NCBI GenBank assembly: GCA_963932465.1 | Contig: OZ010789.1 | Span: 595,149,581 to 595,213,580, forward strand | From: Maratus speciosus | Taxonomy: Eukaryota; Arthropoda; Arachnida; Araneae; Salticidae | Direction of reading: 5' to 3' | DNA: 64,000 nucleotides | In this document: positions 54,731 to 64,000 of the stretch, in pieces | Position numbering within the stretch: position 1 is the stretch's first letter | Layout: each line of letters opens with the position of its first letter | Notes under the pieces: generated by a model | What the model saw: only the letters and a program-made list of their open reading frames with translations | Told to the model about the DNA's origin: nothing | Database searches by the model: none | Position numbers and translations under genes: made by a program

Positions 54731-55515
54731 TATATATATATATGAAACGATAAAAGGTAAGCCCCTTTTTAAAATTTAAAATCCACTTTTTGCCCCTTTT
54801 AAAATTTGAAATCCCCGTTTTAAGTAACAGAAATTTAAATTTAAAAATTAAAATTAAAGCTTTAAAAATGCTTTAGTAATTGTGTCTCAGTTGATTGAAC
54901 GCCTTAGCCCCTGGTAAATTAGTTTTTCAGCATCGCTGCTTATAACTTTCAAAAATCGTTTTGGCACATCTCATAAGAATACTTTTGCTGAATAAGTGCA
55001 GTTTGTAAGTCTTGCTGCATTCAATCGGCCGAACTCGAGCCACCGCTTTTATCCAGGGCAGTCAATCATTCAGCTAACGACCAATTATAGTTTAAAGACG
55101 CCTCCTTTGACTTCGACGGCCCCTAGCAGGAATAATGCAAAATACAGAATATTTATACCACTGCACGGGTCACAGGAGAGAGCTTTTGACCAACTAAAGA
55201 ATGCCTTAAGTCCACGCAACTTTGCTTTCCAAATATCGCTTTGCGATGTCCTTATCTCCCGAGTCACATGTCCATAAAGAAGTAAATGAACAGCTCTCAA
55301 GCCAAAAGGGGCCTGATTTCTCAAAAGGATGTACACAGGATTAATAAATCAGGTCCCCGAAAACACTGTGTCTTTCTTTAAGCAGAGACTCACATAAACT
55401 TTCATTAATTCTCGGATACCACTCACGGCGACTACCTAACGATGCTAGAAGCTCAGAGGGAGCGATCCTACGGTCGGCCCGATCTACACCGAAACAACGG
55501 GAGTAGCGCTGATTC
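54731..55515. other. Unassigned segment with raised GC content
   Basis: From about 54990 to 55510 the base composition is much less AT-rich than the rest of the window (for example GGCCGAACTCGAGCCACCGC, CGGTCGGCCCGATCTACACC). Both strands hold open frames of 80-90 codons (54996-55277 plus, 55085-55336 and 55341-55619 minus), none with a motif I recognise. CGATCTACACCGA near 55480 is inverted relative to TCGGTGTAGATC near 55602. It may be the body of the element that ends at 55690. Confidence 0.35.
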
Positions 55516-55690
55516 ATTACACATATATATATATATAGATAGATAGATAGATAGCTATATAAAGTTTTTACTGAGAGTAGTTTGGGGTTCTGTGGGACAT
55601 GATCGGTGTAGATCTGCAAAGGTTGTTCAAAAATCCCAACATAGGGGAGAATGTAATAGGTAGTATTTCACACGAAATCTACCTAAAACA
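55516..55690. mobile_element. 3' end related to the seven-unit array element
   Basis: After an AT and GATA microsatellite (55521-55555), GAGTAGTTTGGGGTTCTGTG then GGACATGATCGGTG corresponds to GGGTGGTTTCGGGGTCTGGG then GTCATGATCGATG of copies A and B. The end GGTAGTATTTCACACGAAAT then CTACCTAAAAC has the same hairpin plan, with changed stem bases. The 325-bp units are absent. Confidence 0.5.
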
Positions 55691-56310
55691 ATTAAACCAA
55701 CTTTCACTAAACTAAACACTAATTGAAAGACCCATTAAATGCCATTGAAGAAAAAGTAACTATAATATATACTTCTAACTGTAAATACTGATAACAGCAT
55801 TGCTAAGTCTAAAAGCTTCATAATTAAAATTTGATATTATAATTTCATACAGATATTTTTGGCTTTTAAATATAGTTCTTAAAATAATAGTAAATAAAAT
55901 TAAGGATAAATTAGCATTTTACTGCTTAGAGTATGATTAGACATGCTTCTGTAAACTCTGCTCAATTGAAAACAATTTTTTTTAAACAAGTTAAAACAAG
56001 AAAGAAAAATCATGAATTAAGTATAGATTATGAAACACTTTCCAACACTTCCTGAATGCTTTAACAAAATTTCGTTCTTTAAGGAAATAAGCTAAATAAG
56101 ATAACTAAGAAATGTTTTTAGAAAACGCATAAAACAGTTAAAAAACTCATTTCAGCTGTTACCGTCCATAGCCAAGTATGCATTCCAATTCAATTGAACA
56201 GCCCTGTATTTGAACTGTAGACTGATATATATACAATAGTTTAGCAGGAAAACGCATAACATGTTGAAATTTCTCTTTTAGCAATGTACACTAATAGATG
56301 AAAACGTACT
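55691..56310. other. Gene-less stretch
   Basis: AT-rich, no coding motif. GAACAGCCCTG before TA at about 56200 could be a lone MITE end of the CAGGGCT type. Confidence 0.4.
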
Positions 56311-56323
56311 TGAATACTTTTGT

Positions 56324-56556
56324 TGGTTGGTTGGTTGCGTTTATGGCGGCCAATTATCAACACGAAGAATATAGGCCCTAGGGGGCGGGTTGCCCTTCGT
56401 GGGGGGTCTCTCTAAAGGAACCTAACCCGTATTTACGCTTTGAAATCCAAGGTTTCGAAGAAAACCACGAAAAATTCGAAACGGTTAGGCCGATGGGCGC
56501 GATTGGGTTCGAACCCAGCACCTTCCGTCTACCAGCTGCGAGAGCAGAAACTCTCG
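56324..56556 (-). mobile_element. tRNA-derived SINE with 13-bp target duplication
   Basis: The minus strand starts at 56556 with CGAGAGTTTCTGCTCTCGCA. An A-box-like CGCAGCTGGTAGACGG and a perfect B box (GGTTCGAACCC, about 56500) follow, then a body with GGGGGGTCTC-complement and GGGCAACCCGCCCC-type sequence. It ends in a CCAA repeat tail. Both sides carry TGAATACTTTTGT (56311-56323 and 56557-56569), a perfect 13-bp duplication as made by LINE-type priming. At 233 bp it appears full length and recent. Its head is unrelated to the SINE at 46 kb. Confidence 0.85.
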
Positions 56557-56569
56557 TGAATACTTTTGT

Positions 56570-56942
56570 ACATCCCTACAGTTTACCCAGTTCCTTTATT
56601 ACGCACCACTATGTAGCTAAAATTTAATACAAACTAAAACTCTCTTAAGGGGACAGAACACTTTTAACGGTCATAAAACATGCGAAATTTGTCATGAGTT
56701 TAGCAATTTTTTTTATAAAGAAGCTAACCAGGCTAAAACACAAAATTTTTTGAGTATATTTACGTGATATTGAAGTACGTTTAAAAAAAATATATTGATA
56801 TATTATAATTTTTAAAAAATTCAGGGGGGTCACTTTCAAAGTGCTATTTATAATTTTTACAGTAGACAACATTTTACTACGCGCACGATATCTCATGCTA
56901 ATTTCATTGTATTTGCATAAACTTTATCTTAAATTAAAGATA
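56570..56942. other. Gene-less stretch
   Basis: AT-rich; nothing recognised. Confidence 0.5.
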
Positions 56943-57173
56943 CACTGTAAAAAAAAAAAAAACGGACTGAAAAACGGAAATACTACCGGCAATCTAGACG
57001 CCAGTACTATTTCCGTTTTTTTACGGGATTTTTTACCCATAAATTACAGACAATTTTCCGTTTTTAATCAGAAAAAAGGAAAATTTTCCGTAATTTATGG
57101 GTAAAAATCCCCGTAAAAAAACGGAAATAGTACTGGCGTCTAGATTGCCAGTAGTATTTCCGTTTCTTAGTCC

Positions 57174-57218
<45 letters not shown>

Positions 57219-57221
57219 GTG
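56943..57221. mobile_element. Near-perfect palindromic MITE with CACTGTAAAA ends
   Basis: The left half (CACTGTAAAA, ACGGACTGAAAAACGGAAAT, GCAATCTAGACGCCAGTACT, TTTACGGGATTTTTTACCCA) is mirrored almost base for base on the right, ending TTTTTACAGTG. The only sizeable differences are the length of the terminal A/T run and a small loop near 57078. TA precedes the left end; TG follows the right. Frames on both strands are mirror images of each other and are not genes. The same CACTGTA terminus ends the larger element at 61664-63193. Confidence 0.85.
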
Positions 57222-58699
57222 TGACACTCTGGTCTATAATTTGAATTAGGATATTTGTAATCGGTTAAATAGATAAAGAGTAATTAACATTTAATTAGAA
57301 AAAATAGAAAAACTATGAATTTTTACTTGCAGTCAATCACATATTTTTTTTTTTTTTTCATACTAAACACAGCTTTATAATCCTAGTTCATTTTCATGAT
57401 AATATAAATATTTATGTAGGGGAAATTTTTTAAAGCTCTACTTGAAATAGTTTTGGAGATATCATGCGCGCAAAAGTAAAAAAATGCCATTTTAAGAAAA
57501 AATGTGTTTAAAGATTAAACTGCATTTTTTTAATATAAAATATATAATAAAGGAAGCAAAACTACTAATTATATATTGTATTCAGTATCAAAAATAAAAC
57601 TAGATGCTAGTTTAAAATGATAAATGTAAAATTATTTGTTATATGCTGTAGAATATAGGAACATGCTTAAAAATTAAATATTTGTAATTTGTAAAAATGT
57701 AGCATTTACTATTCCAAAAAATTAATTTTGAACATATAACTTAAAATTTTGTTTAGCATTGATTGTAAAGTGAATTAAATGTGCACGTTTTATATAGCAA
57801 AATTATTTAATGTAAAATATAGGCCATTTTATAGGGATTCTCGTATTTCGATATCTGATTCACATACTTTGCTGGACAAAAATCCGTATAGTTTATTAAA
57901 AAATATATATTAATGTCAATAAACCGTATTCTAAACTGCCAACTGAAACAAAAATCACTATCAAATTTACTAGTTTTCAGTTTTCTATAAGATGAGTTAG
58001 CACATTAGAGTATATTTATATCATCGTATTTTGTATAGCGATTACCATTAAACTGACTCCTTCTTCGATGCTGTTCTGAAGCACATTTTGCATACTTTTA
58101 CATTAAAAAACTAATAAATACTAATAAGAAGTGGAATACTGTTACAAAATCAGCAAAGTATTGCTCTAGTATTGCTCTGAAAAAAATGTAAACAAGCCGC
58201 CATAACAGTAGTCGTAGGGCTGTTAATTCGGAAAAAAGGGTGATGTCTACATTTTCCCTAATATCTCAGTAAATAATTATCACACAGTTAAAAAATTGGT
58301 ATCATCTTATTCAGGATACCATAATCTTTTTAAAGATTAAAAAAATCGATTTTTAAGACTTTTAAAAATGTACTGTCCGCTTAAATCTATTGAAATCGCA
58401 TTTCCAGAAATTATCATCGATATACGTCCGTGAATCCAATTCTTTACGAGTATACCTGTATATACCTGTATATTGTTTTATTTATGATACACAGAACCCT
58501 ACAAACATTTCTTATTAAAGTAATGCAGTTCAGCTTGAAAATGCATAAATCATTTAAAACCCATCTGTAAGCAATTTCTGTTCATACCCATTAACCCTTA
58601 TCAATTCTTTGTTTTTTTCCCTGCATTTGAATTATAGCATTTGAACCTACCATATAGTACGTTTAAATATAGTGAAACATAAAAGCGCATATCATAATT
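57222..58699. other. Gene-less stretch
   Basis: Very AT-rich; TATACCTGTATATACCTGTA at about 58452 is a short tandem. No coding evidence. Confidence 0.5.
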
Positions 58700-59130
58700 A
58701 AATGCACATTTCCAGCAACCATCGCTAATATACAGTACTTCGGACACAATATTGTATCTGGAATCTTTTGTGTGTCCCTGTAAATGCTATGCAGTATGCA
58801 CTTTGTATTACATATGAGATAACTTATAGTAAACCTGAGCGACGTATATCAATTTCAATATATACTAAATAGTTTCACATAATTAAATTCGCCACAAACA
58901 ATCTCCCTCCCCCCTATGTCATTATGAAACGGATTTCTTTTTCGTGGCTCTGTAAATGAATAACAATTATTCTTTGCTCCGCATATTCTACAGAATACAT
59001 AATCTAGTGCACTTCTTAAATAGATATAAATTTTATTATGTTTGAAACCCTGTAACATCATTAAAAATCATTTGAAACGATTTTTCCCTTTGGCCGTAAC
59101 ATAACGGAATAATTTGTCTGTCCCTCTAAA
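58700..59130 (+). repeat. Degenerate tandem repeat, about 170-bp spacing
   Basis: Three phrases align: TCTGGAATCTTTTGTGTGTC then CCTGTAAATG (about 58757), AACGGATTTCTTTTTCGTGG then CTCTGTAAATGAAT (about 58928), and AACGGAATAATTTGTCTGTC then CCTCTAAATGAATTAAAC (about 59103). Confidence 0.5.
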
Positions 59131-59924
59131 TGAATTAAACATGTTACAAACTATATACTTGAAATAGGGATCCTGCTATGGTAAACGTCAATAATATATT
59201 TACGATAGTTAGAGCGACGACAGACAGACAGACAAACCAAAATCATAAACATCCTTCAACTTTGCATGAAAGTGTTAAAAGTTGTAACGATATACATTAA
59301 CACATAAATTATAAGGTTTAAAAATTTAACTTCGGAAACGGTGACATTTAAAAATGTAGTTTTATTGTACGTTTTATTTGAAATGTAGTAATGAAAATGC
59401 GGTGTATTATATTCATAAAATGTATCAAAAATAAACAAAAATCAACTGTCATTTTTCATTAAAGAGTAATATTTCCACTGAGCATGACAAATTACGCCCG
59501 TGGACTCCTAACAATCCTACATTTTTTTGAGACTATAAAGTATTTTTTTTTACGACAAATATTTTACTTTCATTTCAGTACTTTTAAAAATAACATCAAT
59601 TTAAATTCGAGATATATAAGTGGCAGTTTATAAAATATTTTTGTAGACTATTTTTTTAACTGAATAAGGCATAATAAATTGAGTCACAACCGTGAACAGA
59701 AAATTTATTGATACTTAAAATCGCAGCAAAAGATAACTGTTGTACACTTCACTAAGTAAAAAAGCCCATTTTTCACGTTATATGTAAAGCAATAAGTTGG
59801 AAACATAATATTTGTCAAAATTAAATAAATAGATAAATGATTGCTGAGAAATAAAGAACTTAAAAATCACATAATCGTGGTCTGGATTAAGAAAAGGAAA
59901 AGATTTCATAGATTATACACTCAT
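59131..59924. other. Gene-less stretch with a GACA tract
   Basis: GACGACAGACAGACAGACAA lies at about 59215. No coding evidence. Confidence 0.5.
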
Positions 59925-60850
59925 GTCCCGAAACTGAGGGCCAGTGACAGGACGCTTTAGTATTTACACATTTTATAGTATACATATTGAAATTCTTAAA
60001 GACTTTCTCTTGAACTTCTCAAATGTAAACACATGTTTGACTTCATACATGTCAATGAAGATTTAGTCGCGAAGGCAATAAAGGAGCTAATAATATATTT
60101 AATAATAAATTAATATTTGCACTCACTAATTTAACAGAAAAAGGCTCAAAAGAGTCTCTCACTGTATTAAATGACTATGTCGATCCTATTCAATGTTTGT
60201 GTGCGTTTGTGTAAGCATAGCACATATTTTCACGAAGATGCTAACATTCAGTGAAAAATTAAAAACGTTTTTGATTACATTATACAAAGGTATCAACATA
60301 ATTTAAGGCCACTTTCCAAAAACTTAAAAAATTACTACAAATTACTACAATTAAAACATTAATATATTGAATATCTCATGAGATATGAAGAGATATAGAC
60401 ATTTGCATGAAATAATATTTAACGGAGCATGCGCGGAATATTTTGAAAATTTTATTTCATAATTTAGTAGTCAGCTATTTAGGACAACTTATATAAAAAC
60501 TTCAGTCCAATATCTCAAAAATTCAGAATGTTTCTGAAGCTACAGTGAATTGCTTTCTAAAAGTAGCTTGCTGGCAATTATTTTATATTTTATTGGCACC
60601 ACTTTCTCGAAACCAAAAGTTCTTTTAAGAACGTGGGCAGAAGTAATATACCACAAAATGCATTTATTTTTTCATTTGCGGTTCAAATAAAATATAATAA
60701 TAGCCGCTAGTGGCAGGTCTGCAAGCTACGTTTAGAAAGCAACTGACTGTATCGCAAGAATCTTTCGGAATTTTCGTGACGTTTGACTGATGTTTTAATA
60801 TGAGTTGCCCTAAATAGCCGACAACCACATATAAAGAGATGGAACCTTCC
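59925..60850. mobile_element. Foldback element, relative of 33986-35727
   Basis: The left part aligns with the left arm of the larger foldback in order: AAACACATGTTTGACTTCAT, GAAGATTTAGTCGCGA, GTGTAAGCATAGCACATATT, ATATTGAATATCTCATGAG, TTAGTAGTCAGCTATTTAGG. Around the centre CAGCTATTTAGGACAACTTA is mirrored by GAGTTGCCCTAAATAGCCGA at about 60800, and AGCTTGCTGGC by GCAAGCTACG. The outer right arm is missing, so the copy is truncated just past the centre. Confidence 0.6.
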
Positions 60851-61661
60851 ACAAAAGAAGAAACTAGTTTTAACGTAAAAAAATGATATTTTTTGAAAGA
60901 TTAATAACGTAACTGTTGCGTAAGATTTACACTTTAGTTTTTTTCTCTAAATCAGATAATGTATTTTTATATGAATTATACAAAACCATCGTCCTATTTT
61001 TGAAGAATGTATATACTTTAGATGTTTAATATATGACAGACTACTTTGACAGTTAAAATTGATTTTAAGCGTGAATCTCATTTTAATAATCTCATGTTAA
61101 TTAAATGGTAAAGTTTCTTTTATATTTTTAATAAAAAAAAACTATTATGCAATAAATTACTAAATACGTACAGATTTACTAATTTTAATTGCCCAAAAGC
61201 CATATATTAAAACTTAAAAAACAGTAAAAATAGATTTATTCAACAGTTTACATGTTTCGACTGTACCCGAGTCCCCAAGTAGTACCAAATTTTAATTTAT
61301 GCTTTTTAGCAATTAAGATTAGTATGTTATTACAAGGTGTTAATTTAGTATACATTTACTAAACAACAATTTACAATTTTAGAGACTAATTTAATATTTC
61401 GACAAGGAACTATTAAGATTTCAGTGAACAATATAGAGTGCTCGTTTTTTATTAAACTCAAAATTATACTACAAAATCATACTACCAAAAGAGTATATCA
61501 GTGATATTATTTGAGTTTCATTTTGATTAATCCTAATGTACATACATGTCAGTAGACAGTAACTTCCTGCCTGCAGCTACCATTCTGTGAAAATTTATTT
61601 AAAAAAAAAAATGTATTCCACTGAAAAAAAAAAAAAATAATTTCCTTTTTCTTTACAAACG
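60851..61661. other. Gene-less stretch
   Basis: AT-rich with poly-A runs at about 61601-61640. Nothing recognised. Confidence 0.5.
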
Positions 61662-61663
61662 TA

Positions 61664-63193
61664 CACTGTAGAAAAAATATGGTAACGTTACATGTAAAAT
61701 CCAGGAACGTTTCGCCTTTTCTCAGGTTTTCAGAATAATTTAGCTCTTTCCTGTGAAATTCTGGTTTTCTTATTTGAAACGTTCCTGAACAAAATTTGGA
61801 AACAGCAAAACGCTGCGGCCGCCATTTATTATTTTTTTGCTATAATCCGTTGCTCGCGCGCGAGTGTCGAAAACGAATTCCTTAAATGAATGTAAAAAAA
61901 TCAATATGGAATGCAAATAAATCAATAGACGACATAATCCTTTACGTCTCTATTGTCAAGACAATTCAGATGAAAATACAATACCTCTGTGACATCGCTA
62001 AGAGATTATCTCTCGTACTTGTCTGTGGAATGTTTAACCCCTTGGGGACGAGCGATACGTATACGTGCCGCATCAAACCCTCAGAATCCTTGTTTTTCCT
62101 CACCAGTAAAATTTTACTGTAAAATTTGCCTTATTTAATCAGCGCATTTTCTCGATTCAAGAACACACAAATTTCTGTTTTTAAAAAGCGGTGACAAAAG
62201 ATTAAAAAATTCGTAAAAGGCTCCCGTCCCGAAGGGATTAACGAGCAGACCGTGTAAAAAAAATATGCCTATTATTTGGATCTCCATTAACCAGGGGATC
62301 ATCAAACATGATTCTCACCGATTTTGATTAATTTAAAGTATGTTTTAGAGTTCTTATCTCTAATTATTCTTGTGAAAGGATTTCTTCAAATGGGCCTTAG
62401 ATTTTCAGAAATTAGATGCCGAGGTTTAGCATACGTTTCAAATACCCATTAGTTTGCAGCGCTCAACGTGTCTTTCGTGGTGTGGACGCAGAAAGCTCGC
62501 ACGCCACCCGTACGGCCCGTCCGACCCGTCCGGCCTTTTTTTTTCTTTTTTAATTAATTTTATATTTTAACACTTTATTACAATTTGATTTAAATTTCAT
62601 ATATATTTGACACTTTGAATTGCTGCAAATTTGATTTTTTTTTTTCGGAAAAATTATTCAATTACGTTTAGGTTTTTTTTCATGAAAAATTATGTATTTT
62701 ATCTAACTTGTAAACTAACGTAATTACTGACGAAAATCCAAAATATTTTATGTCTAGATTTTTTTTCTAATTATTATTTACATTGATATATTTTTATATT
62801 TTAAGCAAAGTTCTGAAACAATATATCATATATATATTTACTTTATTGAATTTTAACTGAAAACTTATTTTTTCGTGTAAATTATAAATAATAATTTTGA
62901 TGTCAATTTCAAAATATTTTTTCATTCTAACAAATAATGATAATAAAGCGAAAATTGTCAACTGGAAATGTAAAAATCGTCTGCGGATCCCGCATGCTGT
63001 GAAATGTCAGTAATGTTTTGCTGTCAACAGAAATGTTCATGTTATTTCGCAGGAAACTTACTGGCATTTCTGTAGAAAGTTTTTAACATATACAGTAAAG
63101 TTCCAGTCATTTTCAAGAAATGTTTCTTGGAAATAATGGGCAACTCAGCTGCCCATTTTTTCCCAGGAACGTTGCGGAATTTTTTTTACAGTG
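61664..63193. mobile_element. Non-autonomous element with CACTGTA ends, 1.5 kb
   Basis: Left CACTGTAGAAAAAATATGGT then AACGTT is mirrored by AACGTTGCGGAATTTTTTTT then ACAGTG; TA lies on both sides (61662-61663, 63194-63195). Further matched words inside include CAGGAACGTTTCGCC and AGTTTTCAGAA-like stretches. The interior has GC-rich islands, with the palindrome CTCGCGCGCGAG at 61853-61864 and repeated CCCGTCCG words at 62500-62535, in otherwise AT-rich DNA. A TTAA MITE (62038-62237) is nested in it. No transposase motif. Confidence 0.65.
62038..62237. mobile_element. TTAA MITE, copy 2, nested
   Basis: CCCCTTGGGGACGAGCG on the left and CCGTCCCGAAGGGA on the right, with TTAA at 62034-62037 and 62238-62241. 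Interior nearly the same as 53992-54190. Being inside the CACTGTA element, it inserted later than that element. Confidence 0.85.
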
Positions 63194-63195
63194 TA

Positions 63196-64000
63196 GACAA
63201 CATAAATAAATATGCATATTTATCTATCTAGAAAGTAATTTTGTTTTAACCAGTCCATTTTTTCATTACTCGGATAAAAAATATTTAAAGGAAAACATAT
63301 GTTGGAAATGTATAAAACAAGATCTTGATTAGGGAAAGAAATTTCCATTTCCGGAAAATCTCCAACAGATTAATGCAAGATTAAATGTCTTTTATTTTCC
63401 TTTATTCGATTACGACTGGCCTAATAAGAAAAGCCGATTAACGAACCAGAAATCATTCTCATTATTCTACGTTAAACCTCTAGAAAGACACACAGAAAAC
63501 TTCAATGAATACAGGGGAATTCATTGAATTTGATAGAAAAAGACACACTATAGAACTTCATTTAATAATTTAATAATCTGATGTTTATGTACATAGAAAC
63601 TATGCAGAATTTGGAAGATTCAGAATAGAAACTAACAAATGAATGCGAAAATTATTCTTGTTTAACTGAAACAAGTATTTACATTATAAAAAGTTTCTTA
63701 ATTTCAAGTAAATAGCTCGCATTTTAAAATCATCTCATTGCTAACAGCAAACGGAATAATCTAATTTTTTAAATATATAATATGTGGAACTTAAATAATT
63801 GGTCCACAAAATACTTGTATCAACTACGCTAAACGTTTGACTAAACAAGAATTTCATAAACAAATAAGCAGTAGGAATTTAGATATTAAGCTTTCCCTTA
63901 AGACAGTATTGTGTAAATTTTACACTCATAGAACTTTCGAGAAATACAGATGCATTCATCTTTGAAATGTACGCTAGCAACTTCTGCTGGTTTTGTGTCA
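63196..64000. other. Gene-less stretch at the window end
   Basis: AT-rich sequence, no coding motif, no repeat recognised. A feature that continues past the window would not be visible. Confidence 0.45.

Noticed and set aside
57033..57227. Lysine-rich minus-strand frame and its plus-strand twin at 56841-57104
   Set aside because: Both are translations of the palindromic MITE and its poly-A/T ends.

Overview
This is an AT-rich eukaryotic window (roughly 70 percent A+T by eye) in which I could not support any intact host gene. Open frames are short, lack conserved motifs, and mostly sit inside repeats. What can be recognised is almost all transposable-element debris: degenerate LINE and Penelope-like retroelements, Helitrons, tRNA-derived SINEs, mariner, Tc1 and pogo remnants, and many short palindromic non-autonomous DNA elements (MITEs and foldbacks). 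This mix suggests an arthropod, possibly a chelicerate such as a spider. That assignment is inference; no gene in the window proves it.

Layout. 0.3-0.55 kb: G-rich minisatellite. 0.8-1.1 kb: hAT-type MITE with a perfect 8-bp target duplication. 1.45-2.2 kb: broken transposase-like gene. 2.3-6.8 kb: foldback and MITEs among dispersed repeats. 10.4-13.3 kb: non-autonomous Helitron. 13.9-16.4 and 26.1-28.6 kb: two copies of a 2.5-kb element built from seven roughly 325-bp units. 17.8-25.4 kb: cluster of MITEs plus a pogo-like remnant. 28.7-31.4 kb: TGACTCA-motif cluster, a diverged SINE, a foldback and a Penelope-like 3' fragment. 33.2-35.7 kb: two foldbacks, one carrying a nested MITE. 37.1-41.35 kb: a dead LINE (ORF1 zinc knuckles, endonuclease, RT, RNase H, C-terminal zinc motif), broken by a MITE and a Helitron stub. 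41.5-41.9 kb: internally deleted mariner. 43.0-45.2 kb: three Penelope-like units, two in tandem and one head-to-head. 45.9-47.25 kb: three SINE copies with identical tRNA-like parts, abutting a Helitron with clean ends. 49.8-51.3 kb: roughly 650-bp tandem repeat with promoter-like motifs. 51.8-54.7 kb: TTAA MITEs and a Helitron 3' end. 56.3-56.6 kb: SINE with a 13-bp target duplication. 56.9-57.2, 59.9-60.85 and 61.66-63.2 kb: further palindromic or nested DNA elements.

The elements do not form a functional pathway. The readable biology is stratigraphy: which element landed in which, which families remained mobile (clean target duplications), and how foldbacks were made from the ends of larger transposons. 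The most unusual structures are the two seven-unit arrays with dyad GCCGCCAT cores, the 650-bp tandem promoter-like repeats, and a foldback that carries the transposase C-terminus in both arms.
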